Source of the DNA: Paraglaciecola chathamensis S18K6
Lineage (GTDB): Bacteria > Pseudomonadota > Gammaproteobacteria > Enterobacterales > Alteromonadaceae
Length of the DNA: 64,000 nucleotides
NCBI GenBank assembly: GCA_000314955.1
Contig: BAEM01000042.1
Location: forward strand, 1 to 64,000
Direction: 5' to 3'
A program made the translations under genes and the position numbers. Each line of letters opens with the position of its first letter. Within the stretch, counting starts at the first letter, position 1. The notes under the pieces are model-generated. The model searched no databases and was not told the DNA's origin. It saw only the letters and a list, made by a program, of their open reading frames with translations. Positions 28,932 through 38,269 of the stretch are shown one piece after another.

Positions 28932-29387
28932 TTACGTTGGCATGAACCTATCTGGCACGCAATCTTCGATTGCCAACCGATTGGTATCTGACCACACCTT
29001 TTCCATAGCTGAGATTTTATCAAGCCACAAATATTGCAAATGCTCAGTTAAGATAATTTGCTCATCGCCTGCCACTTGGACAGAAAACACATGTTCGGTA
29101 TTAAAAGGAGTACCGGGAGGATACCTGTGCTGCCAAATATCACGGATGGCAAATTGATTGGTATGCTGATGATCAGTTAACTGATAACCCGCTTTTTGAA
29201 TGTCGATACCGGTTTCTTCTTTGACTTCTCGTAACGCGGTACTGATTGCCAACTCGCCGTCTTCCAATGTGCCGGTAACAGATTGCCAAAATTCAGGGTC
29301 GTCTTGACGCTGCATGACTAATACGCGGCCTTGGCGGTCATAAATAACCACCAAAGCCGATTCAGGTCGCCGGTAGGCATGTTTCAT
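28932..29387 (-). CDS. nudB: Dihydroneopterin triphosphate diphosphatase
   Basis: A 151-residue Nudix hydrolase. Nudix box GTLEDGELAISTALREVKEE (residues about 40-62, continuing TGI) has all key Gly, Glu and Arg positions. It removes pyrophosphate from dihydroneopterin triphosphate in folate synthesis. Order after aspS matches E. coli. Confidence 0.92.
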   Translation of the reverse strand: MKHAYRRPESALVVIYDRQGRVLVMQRQDDPEFWQSVTGTLEDGELAISTALREVKEETGIDIQKAGYQLTDHQHTNQFAIRDIWQHRYPPGTPFNTEHVFSVQVAGDEQIILTEHLQYLWLDKISAMEKVWSDTNRLAIEDCVPDRFMPT

Positions 29388-29401
29388 AGCTTGCAGAAAA
29401 A

Positions 29402-31180
29402 TTACTCCGCGCTGGGCGCTTTGTCCTGAGCAATATCGGTTTTAATTGACAACTCCTTCAGTTGCTCGTCACTTGCAACCCCTGGGGCGTCAGTTAACGG
29501 ACATGCTGCCGTGGTCGTTTTAGGAAATGCCATCACATCGCGAATAGACGTTGCACCTGTCATCAACATCACCAAGCGGTCTAAACCAAACGCAAGACCA
29601 GCATGCGGCGGCGCACCAAACTTAAGTGCATCAAGCAGGAAGCCAAATTTCACTTCTGCTTCTTCATCGCTGATCCCTAGAATATTAAACACTTTCGCCT
29701 GCATATCCTGATCGTGAATACGAACCGAACCACCGCCTAGTTCACAACCGTTTAATACCATATCGTAGGCATTCGACAACGCGTTTGCCGGATCAGCCGC
29801 CAACTGTTCCGGTGTCATATCACGGGGCGCTGTAAACGGGTGATGTAGTGCATAGAATTGTCCGTCGAATTCTTCGAACATTGGGAAGTCGATAACCCAA
29901 AGTGGTTTCCATTCGCCTTCTAGCAAGTTTAGGTCTTCACCCACTTTTAAGCGCAGTGCGCCTAACGCTTCGGTGACAACCGTAGCAGTGTCTGCTCCGA
30001 ACAATAAGATGTCGCCAGATTGCGCTTCAACACGCGAAAGCACTTGCTTGGCTACGTCTTCGCCTAAGAATTTTAAAATTGGCGATTGCAAACCATCCAC
30101 GCCTGCATCGATGTCATTCACTTTCATCCATGCTAAGCCTTTGGCACCATAAATACCGACGAATTTGGTGTATTCGTCAATTTGCTTGCGCGTCATGCTC
30201 GACCCACCAGGCACGCGAATAACCGCCACACGCCCTTTGGCATCGTTTGCTGGGCCTGAGAACACTTTGAACTCTACATCTTTTAAGATATCGGCCACAT
30301 CCACCAGCTCAAGGGGATTACGTAAATCTGGTTTGTCGCTGCCGAAACGACGCATGGCGTCAGCGTAGGTCATTTGCGGGAAAGCCCCTAAATCAACGTT
30401 CAGCATCTTCATAAACAAATCACGGATCATGCCTTCAGTGATTTCCATCACCTGCTCTGCGCTCAAAAACGTGGTTTCGATATCAATTTGGGTAAATTCA
30501 GGCTGACGGTCAGCACGTAAATCTTCATCACGGAAACATTTAACGATTTGGTAGTAACGGTCCATGCCTGACATCATCAACAATTGCTTAAACAACTGAG
30601 GTGACTGGGGTAAAGCGAAGAACTTACCTTTGTGGGTACGGCTAGGTACTAAATAATCGCGCGCGCCTTCAGGTGTGGCTTTAGTCAAAATGGGGGTTTC
30701 AATATCTAAAAAGCCATCGCCTTCTAAATAGCTACGTACAGCACTGGTGACTTTAGCGCGAAACTTTAAGCGATCGCTCATCACTGGGCGACGCAAGTCC
30801 AAGTAACGGTATTTTAAACGCTGCTCTTCTGAGTTTTCTTGGTTGCTATCTAAGGGCAATACCGCAGATTTATTTAAAATTGTTAGGCCCTTGCCTAAAA
30901 TTTCGATTTCCCCTGTGCCCATGTCTTTATTGACTTGTCCTTGCGGGCGGGCACGTACCAAACCTTCAATTTGTACACAGAATTCGCTGCGTAAGCTGTT
31001 TGCGGTATCAAACAAGTCTGCTAGGTCAGGATCGTAAACCACTTGCACTATGCCTTCGCGATCACGCAAGTCGATAAAAATAACCCCGCCCAAATCACGG
31101 CGACGGTTTACCCAACCGCAAAGTGTGACTGTTTGTCCAATGTGTGATGCATTAATGTTGCCGCAATAATCTGTGCGCAT
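29402..31180 (-). CDS. aspS: Aspartyl-tRNA synthetase
   Basis: A 592-residue class II synthetase of the bacterial type. N-terminal OB fold (about 1-105) for anticodon binding, motif 2 [18 protein letters not shown], the bacterial GAD insertion in the middle, and motif 3 [12 protein letters not shown]. It charges tRNA-Asp. It starts the aspS-nudB-ruvCAB block. Confidence 0.97.
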   Translation of the reverse strand: MRTDYCGNINASHIGQTVTLCGWVNRRRDLGGVIFIDLRDREGIVQVVYDPDLADLFDTANSLRSEFCVQIEGLVRARPQGQVNKDMGTGEIEILGKGLTILNKSAVLPLDSNQENSEEQRLKYRYLDLRRPVMSDRLKFRAKVTSAVRSYLEGDGFLDIETPILTKATPEGARDYLVPSRTHKGKFFALPQSPQLFKQLLMMSGMDRYYQIVKCFRDEDLRADRQPEFTQIDIETTFLSAEQVMEITEGMIRDLFMKMLNVDLGAFPQMTYADAMRRFGSDKPDLRNPLELVDVADILKDVEFKVFSGPANDAKGRVAVIRVPGGSSMTRKQIDEYTKFVGIYGAKGLAWMKVNDIDAGVDGLQSPILKFLGEDVAKQVLSRVEAQSGDILLFGADTATVVTEALGALRLKVGEDLNLLEGEWKPLWVIDFPMFEEFDGQFYALHHPFTAPRDMTPEQLAADPANALSNAYDMVLNGCELGGGSVRIHDQDMQAKVFNILGISDEEAEVKFGFLLDALKFGAPPHAGLAFGLDRLVMLMTGATSIRDVMAFPKTTTAACPLTDAPGVASDEQLKELSIKTDIAQDKAPSAE

Positions 31181-31466
31181 GATGAAATAAGCCTCTAAAC
31201 CAAGCTACTAAAATATAAGAAAAATAAGGCCGCGTAGTATATACCCAAAGTGTGCTAACCCCAAGAGTCTGAGATAGGCATATGCGCATTGATTAAGCTT
31301 AAGCCTTTTGTTGTGCAATTATGCCGCGATTATACTTCAAACCAATCGCCAACGACGGTAAAACCCTGAAACCACTGACAGCACTGAAAATACAAGCCGA
31401 GGGTTTGCGTATTTATGCCAATACAATTAATTGCTAGTCTTGTGGCTTATCTTCAAGAGAGTCAGC

Positions 31467-32357
31467 ATGTCTAGAGTGAATATAGGTTGTCCGATTTGGA
31501 CCCATGATGCGTGGTTTAACAGTATTTACCCGCCGAAAAGCAGTAAGGTATCAGCTCTGCAGTCATACAGCGGCCTGTTTAACAGCGTAGAATGCAACAG
31601 TAGCTTTTATCATTTACCCAACCTCGACACACTTAAAAAATGGCGCGAGAGTGTTCCGGATAATTTTAAATTTATATTGAAGTTACCACGGGCTATTAGT
31701 CATTCGGGTCAACTGAACGCCTGCTTAGATGAGGTAAAAAACACCATTGCTACCTTAAAATGGCTAGGGAGCAACCTCGGCGGTGTTATGTTGCAGTTGC
31801 CAAAACAATTCACGCCGCTTCATCTTAACCAGCTTGGTATCTTGCTTGAGGCTATCCCCACTGATTTGCCTATTAGCGTAGAAGTACGCCACTTGGCGTT
31901 TTTTCAAAAAGGGGAACACGAAAAAGCGTTAAATCAATTGCTAATGAGCCACAAGGCGAACCGAGTGATCATGGATACCCGCGCTCTTTTTGCTTGCGAA
32001 GCAACCCAATATACAGGCAGTGAACAAGCACTTATTCTGGATGTTCAGCGTAAAAAACCACGAGTACCGACCAATGTGATCGCCACAGGAAATGCCCCTG
32101 TGGTGCGCTTTGTTGGCCATCAAGACATTAAAAAGTCCTCTGTCTTCTATCAACCTTGGATAACAAAAATCAAACAATGGTGCGATGAAGACAAAAGCCC
32201 GTCGATATTTTTTCATATGCCAGATAACAAAGATGCGCCTTGGTTAGCAGCAGCCTTTATTAAAGATTATAACCTGACCTACCCTCAAAGCCCTCTTCCT
32301 GAACTGGTATTAGCCACTAGGCAGAATCATCACCAGCAAATATCAATTTTTGATTGA
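31467..32357 (+). CDS. DUF72 family protein (YecE-like)
   Basis: A 296-residue TIM-barrel-like protein. It starts MSRVNIGCPIWTHDAWF and has the family traits FNSVECNSSFYHLP, FKFILKLPRAISH and VEVRHLAFF. A start 12 codons earlier is open but has no support. Function of DUF72 proteins is unknown. It diverges from aspS; a possible terminator follows. Confidence 0.88.
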   Translation: MSRVNIGCPIWTHDAWFNSIYPPKSSKVSALQSYSGLFNSVECNSSFYHLPNLDTLKKWRESVPDNFKFILKLPRAISHSGQLNACLDEVKNTIATLKWLGSNLGGVMLQLPKQFTPLHLNQLGILLEAIPTDLPISVEVRHLAFFQKGEHEKALNQLLMSHKANRVIMDTRALFACEATQYTGSEQALILDVQRKKPRVPTNVIATGNAPVVRFVGHQDIKKSSVFYQPWITKIKQWCDEDKSPSIFFHMPDNKDAPWLAAAFIKDYNLTYPQSPLPELVLATRQNHHQQISIFD

Positions 32358-32376
32358 TGCCATCCACTTTCATAAG

Positions 32377-32408
32377 CGCCCAGCTTAAAGCACTGCCGGG
32401 CGTTTCTT
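32377..32408 (+). terminator. Possible terminator after DUF72 gene
   Basis: CGCCC / GGGCG stem (32377-32381 with 32398-32402), a 16-nt loop, then TTTCTT. The loop is long and the U-run broken, so strength is moderate at best. Confidence 0.45.
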
Positions 32409-32431
32409 GCGCCTTTGAGCATGGTATGCAT

Positions 32432-33625
32432 TTATCGAAACAGGACTTTTTCTTGTTTGAACCAGTACACACAAAACCCTAACAGTAGTACGGCAATTAA
32501 TGCGGTTGAGCCAAATATTGCGATCAACTGAAAGTAATCCATGGTGCCTTTAACGAGTTCTTTCATGGCAAGGGCCACATTCGTTAGCGGTACCCAAGAC
32601 CAGCCGCCTTTGAGTTCAACGCCGGGCATTAGCGCCACCATAACAGGTATGATCACAAATATAACCAAAGGGCCCATATAGCTCTGAGCTTCTTTAAAAC
32701 TGCGCGCATAAATGGAAATACTCAATAGTACTGAAGCAAAAATAGCCACTAAAGGAATAAGCATCAAAAACATCAACACGAAATCAACGATCCCTATTTG
32801 GCTCATAAAGTCGGTTACAAACTGCATCGCAAAACCACGGCTTAATACCAAGCCCCAGACCGCCATACTGATAACAGTAATAAGTGCTGTTGTAGCGCCA
32901 GCACAGGCAATTGTTAAAAACTTACCGAGTACTATTTTAGTGCGATCGATAGGCGAGATAAGCAGTGTCTCTAATGTACCTCGTTCTTTTTCCCCAGCTC
33001 CGATATCAGTCGCTGGGAACATTGCCCCTTGAAAACACAAAATAAACAGAAGATAAGGAAGCATGCCGCCAATTTTCTCCCCCCAATTTTCGCGTTGATC
33101 TGCTGTGCTTATTTGCTTTAACTCGATTGGGTTTAACAAGGCACCTTGTTGCTCAGCTGACACACCAAGTGTTGAAAATGCCAATGCTTGGTATTCATCG
33201 GCATACTTTTGCACTAAGGCATTCACACGGTTATGCACCATGTTTAACTGCGCATCATTCAAGTGAAGCGTTATCGTTAGCTGCCCGCTTTGCAGAATAT
33301 CCGCACTGTAGTTTTCTGGCATGACAATAGCAAAATCTATCGCGTCGCTTTTAATGAGTCCTGCGTAGTCGGTATTATCACCAATATCCACTCGCTCAAA
33401 CTTATCCGATTGTACTAAGTCTTTTGCCAACTCAGGCGCATACTGCGCGTTAACAACAGCGTATTTAAGCACTTTGCTTTCGGCTTTCTCGAATGCCTGT
33501 GCGGTAAAATAAGCCATACCGCCGAAAATCAATGGGAAAATCAGGATAGGTAATGCGATCATAAAAAACAGGGTTTTACGGTCTCGCAATAATTCTTTAA
33601 TTTCTTTAAAAAAGACTAACCACAT
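32432..33625 (-). CDS. ABC-2 type exporter permease, NatB-like
   Basis: A 397-residue inner-membrane permease. One N-terminal membrane helix is followed by a large extracytoplasmic loop (about 40-170) and then five or six helices. The segment ATDIGAGEKERGTLETLLISP is the NatB/CcmB-type hallmark. The ATG at 33625 is preferred: AGGGG sits 7 nt upstream, and it begins 1 nt after the ATPase stop. It exports an unknown substrate, possibly sodium or a peptide, with the next gene. Confidence 0.88.
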   Translation of the reverse strand: MWLVFFKEIKELLRDRKTLFFMIALPILIFPLIFGGMAYFTAQAFEKAESKVLKYAVVNAQYAPELAKDLVQSDKFERVDIGDNTDYAGLIKSDAIDFAIVMPENYSADILQSGQLTITLHLNDAQLNMVHNRVNALVQKYADEYQALAFSTLGVSAEQQGALLNPIELKQISTADQRENWGEKIGGMLPYLLFILCFQGAMFPATDIGAGEKERGTLETLLISPIDRTKIVLGKFLTIACAGATTALITVISMAVWGLVLSRGFAMQFVTDFMSQIGIVDFVLMFLMLIPLVAIFASVLLSISIYARSFKEAQSYMGPLVIFVIIPVMVALMPGVELKGGWSWVPLTNVALAMKELVKGTMDYFQLIAIFGSTALIAVLLLGFCVYWFKQEKVLFR

Positions 33626-33626
33626 A

Positions 33627-34406
33627 CTATTTCCCCTGTTCAATGCTGGTTAAAAAAGCGCCATGTAACGAGCCATCCGCAAGTTCAGTAAACTGTTGCA
33701 ACGGCCCATCAAATTTACTAAGACCTTGGTCAATAACCGCCACTCTATCGCACAATTCACTGACTTCATCTAGGTGGTGAGTCGAGAAAATCACCGGCGT
33801 GCCTAGCTCTTTTAGTCCGCGAATAAAACTTAATACGGTTTGCGTCGCCATAATATCTAAACCTGTGGTCGGCTCATCCAAAATGACCACTTCTGGGGAA
33901 TGCACAACCGCGCGTGCTATTGCCACTTTTTGTTTCATACCGGTAGAGAAGTTCTCGCTGCGCCGGTCCAAAAATGTGTGCATATCGAGCAGTTCGGCTA
34001 ATGATTCGATCCTTTGCTTTATTTGCCCCTGGGACATACCGTGTAATTTGGCAAAGTATTCAATGTTTTCCCGGCCGCTCAAGCGGCCATACAGGCCTGT
34101 AGAGCCTGACAAAAAACCGATCTTTTTGCGTGCTATTACGGGGTTACTCAACACATTCGTACCATTAATACTCACGCTACCGCTGTCCGGCTTAAGCGCT
34201 GTAGACAACATGCGTAATGTTGTGGTTTTGCCCGCGCCATTAGGCCCAAGTAAACCAAGTACTTCACCTGGCTGGCACGTTAACGATACGTCAATAACCG
34301 AATGAAAAAAGCGCCCTTTTAACCTAGGATCTTTACGCTCCTGTTCGCTTAATTTCTTCGGGTTTTCAACCGAAAACTTTTTTGCCAAACCTATTATCTC
34401 TATCAT
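33627..34406 (-). CDS. ABC exporter ATP-binding protein, NatA-like
   Basis: A 259-residue ATPase with Walker A GPNGAGKTTTL, signature FSTGMKQKVAIARA, Walker B VVILDEPTTGLD and switch His in STHHLDE. The chosen ATG has AAGG 7 nt upstream; the 11-codon extension above it is unlikely. It pairs with the NatB-like permease 1 nt downstream. Confidence 0.9.
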   Translation of the reverse strand: MIEIIGLAKKFSVENPKKLSEQERKDPRLKGRFFHSVIDVSLTCQPGEVLGLLGPNGAGKTTTLRMLSTALKPDSGSVSINGTNVLSNPVIARKKIGFLSGSTGLYGRLSGRENIEYFAKLHGMSQGQIKQRIESLAELLDMHTFLDRRSENFSTGMKQKVAIARAVVHSPEVVILDEPTTGLDIMATQTVLSFIRGLKELGTPVIFSTHHLDEVSELCDRVAVIDQGLSKFDGPLQQFTELADGSLHGAFLTSIEQGK

Positions 34407-34625
34407 TCCTTTACCTTTTTTCTGGGGCCTATTAACCACTCTTAAAGACGACCTGTTCCCGCGCGTAGTAAACCTTAAGCTACTCGTTCGGCGAGGTTAA
34501 CAATAGTTTGCTACTTTAGCTCAAATAGCTACAACCTAGTAGCTGAAAAATGCGACAATAATCTTTAAAATCATTAGATTAGTTATTTTTATAACCACAA
34601 TACAGGATAAACAAGGACACGTTTC

Positions 34626-35333
34626 ATGGTCTCTTCACTCAATCCATTCACGGCCTGCTTAGGTGTGCTTTACCAGCCAACGGCAACATTTGGCGCACTA
34701 AAAGGTCAGCATAACTGGTCTTGGCTACCTTTTGTATTAGTGGTGCTCGCGGCTATTTTGCCTGTTTATTACTACTTTCAAGTGGTGGATTTCCAATGGT
34801 ATAAAGAGGTGATTATTTCCAGTCAATTTGCCAATGTTAGTCCAGGTGAACAGCAGGCTGTCAGTGCGTCTTTAAATGCCACCAAAGGCGTCGTTGGCAC
34901 CATCATTACTCCATTGATTATGGTGTTGGTCTTGGTCTCCCTGATGGCTCTTTATCTAAACGTAATGACCAAATCAGATCCCGAGAACATCTACGGTTTT
35001 AGTGATTGGTTTGGCTTTTCATGGTGGGCGTTATTGCCATCATGCGTAGGCGCTTTGCTCAGCGGGATCATTCTGTTTTGGTTAGATCACGGTCAAATCA
35101 GCTTCGATGCGGTTTCCCCAAGCGCACTCTCTTTTCTCTTTGCTATTCCTGTCACGTCGACCTGGTTTGGCCTAGCCAGTAGTATTAAGTTAGAGATAGT
35201 GTGGAGCATGTATTTAGTGGCGGTAGGCGTCTCACAGTGGGTAAATATAAGCTGGCGAAAAGCCTTACTTGTTGCATTCACCCCCTGCGTCGTTCTTTGG
35301 CTTGTTTGGGCGTTGATTATTATTTTCGACTGA
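34626..35333 (+). CDS. Yip1-family membrane protein
   Basis: A 235-residue integral membrane protein with about five hydrophobic segments and a short N-terminal cytosolic part (CLGVLYQPTATFGALKGQHNWSW). This N-terminal pattern and helix layout match bacterial Yip1/YIF1-domain proteins, whose function is unknown. It is divergent from the ABC pair. Confidence 0.75.
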   Translation: MVSSLNPFTACLGVLYQPTATFGALKGQHNWSWLPFVLVVLAAILPVYYYFQVVDFQWYKEVIISSQFANVSPGEQQAVSASLNATKGVVGTIITPLIMVLVLVSLMALYLNVMTKSDPENIYGFSDWFGFSWWALLPSCVGALLSGIILFWLDHGQISFDAVSPSALSFLFAIPVTSTWFGLASSIKLEIVWSMYLVAVGVSQWVNISWRKALLVAFTPCVVLWLVWALIIIFD

Positions 35334-35358
35334 ATGTGCGCAAGCTTAGTCAAATTAA

Positions 35359-36231
35359 TTATTTATTGGAGTTGGTATTAATCCGTTTGGGACGAAAATA
35401 ATCTCGATTTTGGTAAAACTGCTCTACTTGATTCTGCTCACACCATGCTGGTATCCCTAACAGCGGTATAGGTAATAGGGGTTTGGTCTGCTCGAACAAA
35501 GCCTTGTCTCTGATCATCTCATGTAAGCCTGCGTCTATCTCAGCATTTTGCTCAAGCACACTACGCTTAGCAAAGCCAGATTTCACGCTAACGGCTAACC
35601 ACTTGCCGGTTAATCCAATGAATGGGTTAAGCAACATTTCATAATTTGCATGGCCGAACATACGAGCATGTATCACAAGCCCCCATGCACTGCGCCGTGT
35701 GAAAAGCGCTTCGCTCCAGCGATGTTCCCCTAGCAGCTCAGCGATGTCTGAGCCTTGGGAATGCTCTATCGCCAATACCACTCCACATTCATCGAAGTGG
35801 GTAATATGATTGCGTAAGCGACTACGTGGGCTAAGCCCATGCTTCTCAATATCCTCAACATGCAACTGATTTAAATACTTTTTCGTCGCCGGATATTGCA
35901 ACCACACCAACCCATTAAAGAGATCATGCCAACCATTGGCTCTGGTAGGGATATGCCCATGTTTAAAAATGATTTGTTCATAATAATCCTCACTCTCAGG
36001 TAAGGCATCCTGATCAATAAAATCTGGGGTGGCCTGCTCAGCTATGTGAAAGCGTTGCTTTAGGGTATTTAGTCCCTGGGCATTAGGCCAGCACGAAAAA
36101 TCACTCAGTATAAACTGAGCTTCTAAACGGGCTAATGGTGCGCAAGATAACTGCTGTGTAAAGGGTTCATTCCAGGGTAAAGACATAAAAAGAAAAGCAA
36201 AATTCGTTGCGAGTAAGTTGATGAATGGCAT
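35359..36231 (-). CDS. DUF3025 family protein
   Basis: A 290-residue protein. It contains the DUF3025 traits FNGLVWLQYPATKKYLN, HFDECGVVL and MFGHANYEMLLNPFIGLTGKWLAV. Function unknown. The real start may be MSLPWNEP, 15 codons inside, since the leading hydrophobic stretch is unusual; the ATG at 36231 has a weak AGTGGG upstream. It diverges from the M28 peptidase gene. Confidence 0.8.
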   Translation of the reverse strand: MPFINLLATNFAFLFMSLPWNEPFTQQLSCAPLARLEAQFILSDFSCWPNAQGLNTLKQRFHIAEQATPDFIDQDALPESEDYYEQIIFKHGHIPTRANGWHDLFNGLVWLQYPATKKYLNQLHVEDIEKHGLSPRSRLRNHITHFDECGVVLAIEHSQGSDIAELLGEHRWSEALFTRRSAWGLVIHARMFGHANYEMLLNPFIGLTGKWLAVSVKSGFAKRSVLEQNAEIDAGLHEMIRDKALFEQTKPLLPIPLLGIPAWCEQNQVEQFYQNRDYFRPKRINTNSNK

Positions 36232-36308
36232 TATACCCACTCAATTCTGTTTCGTATCCACAGAAAATGCATGGCAATTATAATAATTAACACTAGGTGA
36301 ATATAACA

Positions 36309-37952
36309 ATGAAAAAAATTCAACTGGCCGCTATTCCCCTCATCAGTGCAACTTTGTTTGCCTGTGGAGTGAATAGTGATAACACCTCAACTCCTAGCGC
36401 AGGCAATGATTTTAGCATCGCGTATCAGAGCATTAGTGATGCAACGCTTAGAGCACACACTAAAACCCTAGCATCTGATGAGTTCGAAGGCCGCTCTCCC
36501 ACGTCCCATGGTGAAAAAGTCACCCTTGATTATTTAGTCGACCAATTTAAGCAGATGGGCTACCAACCGGGTAATGGCGACAGCTACCTGCAAGCAGTTA
36601 ACCTACTAGAAATGACCGCTTCCCCTGACATGACAATGACCATAGGTGACAATCAGTTCAGCTATAAAGAAGGGATGATCGCCTCAACAAAAAGAGAACA
36701 AGCACAAGTCAGTGTGACTGACTCCGACGTCGTATTCGTCGGCTTTGGTGTTAACGCTCCTGAATATGGCTGGAATGACTACCAAGGCCTAGATGTAAAA
36801 GGAAAGACCGTCGTTATTTTGGTTAACGATCCTGGCTTTGAAAACCCTGATAGTGGAAAGTTTCAAGGGAAAACCATGACCTACTATGGCCGCTGGACTT
36901 ACAAATATGAAGAAGCCAGTCGCCAAGGCGCAGCAGCAGCTATTATCGTCCATGAAAAGGCACCGGCTTCCTACGGTTGGTCTGTTGTAGCAAATAGTTG
37001 GAGTGGACCCCAGTACAGTCTTGTGAGCGACAATGGCAATGCGGATCGTGTTGCGGTTGAAGGTTGGTTATCTAACGCGGCGGCTAAACAGGTTTTTGCA
37101 GACGCTGGATTAGACTTTGCCAAAGAAAAAGCCAAAGCGTTACAAGGCCCCTACCACACTAGCTTAAAGCAAAAAGCCTCGGTGACAATCAACAGCACCA
37201 TGAAAAAATCTGTTAGTTATAATGTCATGGCGACGCTACCCGGCTCAGAAACGCCAGAGGAACATGTTATCTACACGGCGCACTGGGATCATTTAGGTAA
37301 AGATGACAGCAAAGAAGGTGACAATATTTATAACGGCGCACACGATAACGCCACAGGGACAGCCAGTGCCCTGGCTATCGCAAAAGCCTATAAAACTCTA
37401 GGTACGGCGCCGAAACGTTCAGTCGATTTTCTTATCGTTACCGCTGAAGAGCAAGGTTTGTTGGGCTCGCAGTACTACGCCCAGCATCCGATTATTGCGC
37501 TGGATAAAACCGTGGCAAATATTAATATGGACGCTATGAACGTGCTCGGTCGCACCAAAGATATTGCTGTGGTAGGTATGGGTAAATCCGAACTTGAAAC
37601 CTATTTAGCCAAAGCGGCGACACGCCAAAACAGAACATTAACCCAAGAATCACGCCCTGAGGCAGGTTCTTACTATCGTTCTGATCACTTCAGCTTTGCC
37701 AAGCAAGGCGTTCCTGCGTTGTATGCAAAAGGCGGAAACACCCCCATAGATGAGCAAACCGCACAGTACAAAAAACGGACTAAAGTATTGATTACAGGGT
37801 GTTATCACCAAGTTTGTGACCAATTCCGTGAAAATTGGGATTTTTCCGGAGTACGAGAAGACACCCAACTACTATTCGAAGTGGGGTATGACATTGCCCA
37901 ATCTGCGGATTGGCCTAAGTGGAACGCGAGCAGTGAGTTTCAGCGTAAATAA
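36309..37952 (+). CDS. M28-family zinc metallopeptidase, lipoprotein
   Basis: A 547-residue exported peptidase. Lipoprotein signal with lipobox LFAC near residue 19. A PA domain is inserted at about 120-280. The M28 zinc ligands are all visible: His and Asp of TAHWDHLG and GAHDNATG, the Glu pair of AEEQGLLGS, Asp in NINMDAMN, and His in YYRSDHFSF. It is likely an aminopeptidase facing the periplasm or outside. ATG 36309 has AGGTGA upstream. A hairpin follows the gene. Confidence 0.92.
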   Translation: MKKIQLAAIPLISATLFACGVNSDNTSTPSAGNDFSIAYQSISDATLRAHTKTLASDEFEGRSPTSHGEKVTLDYLVDQFKQMGYQPGNGDSYLQAVNLLEMTASPDMTMTIGDNQFSYKEGMIASTKREQAQVSVTDSDVVFVGFGVNAPEYGWNDYQGLDVKGKTVVILVNDPGFENPDSGKFQGKTMTYYGRWTYKYEEASRQGAAAAIIVHEKAPASYGWSVVANSWSGPQYSLVSDNGNADRVAVEGWLSNAAAKQVFADAGLDFAKEKAKALQGPYHTSLKQKASVTINSTMKKSVSYNVMATLPGSETPEEHVIYTAHWDHLGKDDSKEGDNIYNGAHDNATGTASALAIAKAYKTLGTAPKRSVDFLIVTAEEQGLLGSQYYAQHPIIALDKTVANINMDAMNVLGRTKDIAVVGMGKSELETYLAKAATRQNRTLTQESRPEAGSYYRSDHFSFAKQGVPALYAKGGNTPIDEQTAQYKKRTKVLITGCYHQVCDQFRENWDFSGVREDTQLLFEVGYDIAQSADWPKWNASSEFQRK

Positions 37953-37981
37953 TTTTTAAACGTTAAATAATCTGCTTCAAG

Positions 37982-38009
37982 CCGGTTGGCGAACGCTTCG
38001 TCCAACCGG
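37982..38009 (+). terminator. Probable terminator of the M28 peptidase gene
   Basis: An 8 bp stem CCGGTTGG / CCAACCGG with an inner CGAA / TTCG, then TCATTTGCTATTT. The U-run is interrupted. It lies 30 bp after the stop. Confidence 0.65.
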
Positions 38010-38269
38010 TCATTTGCTATTTAACTTACGAAATTAGGTTTGATTAATGCCAATAAACAGCCGTTAATCTATCTAATAGCCAACAAGTGTAAAAAAATTA
38101 CAGTTTCCCCTTGCTTTTTTTTCTCATGCTGGCAAATTCAAGGGCGCAAGAAAGTAATAATAAATACTATAACCAGCACTTTCCCCGCACGCATGTTTGG
38201 TTTTCAAGATAACCAAGCGAATCAGCTATATGAGTTAGTAACAAATAACCAAAAGAGAGAAACCTTTTT
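38010..38269. other. asnB leader region
   Basis: With the terminator before it, this makes a 317 bp gap. AT-rich, and should hold the asnB promoter. Apart from the terminator I see no clear operator, riboswitch or small gene. Confidence 0.4.
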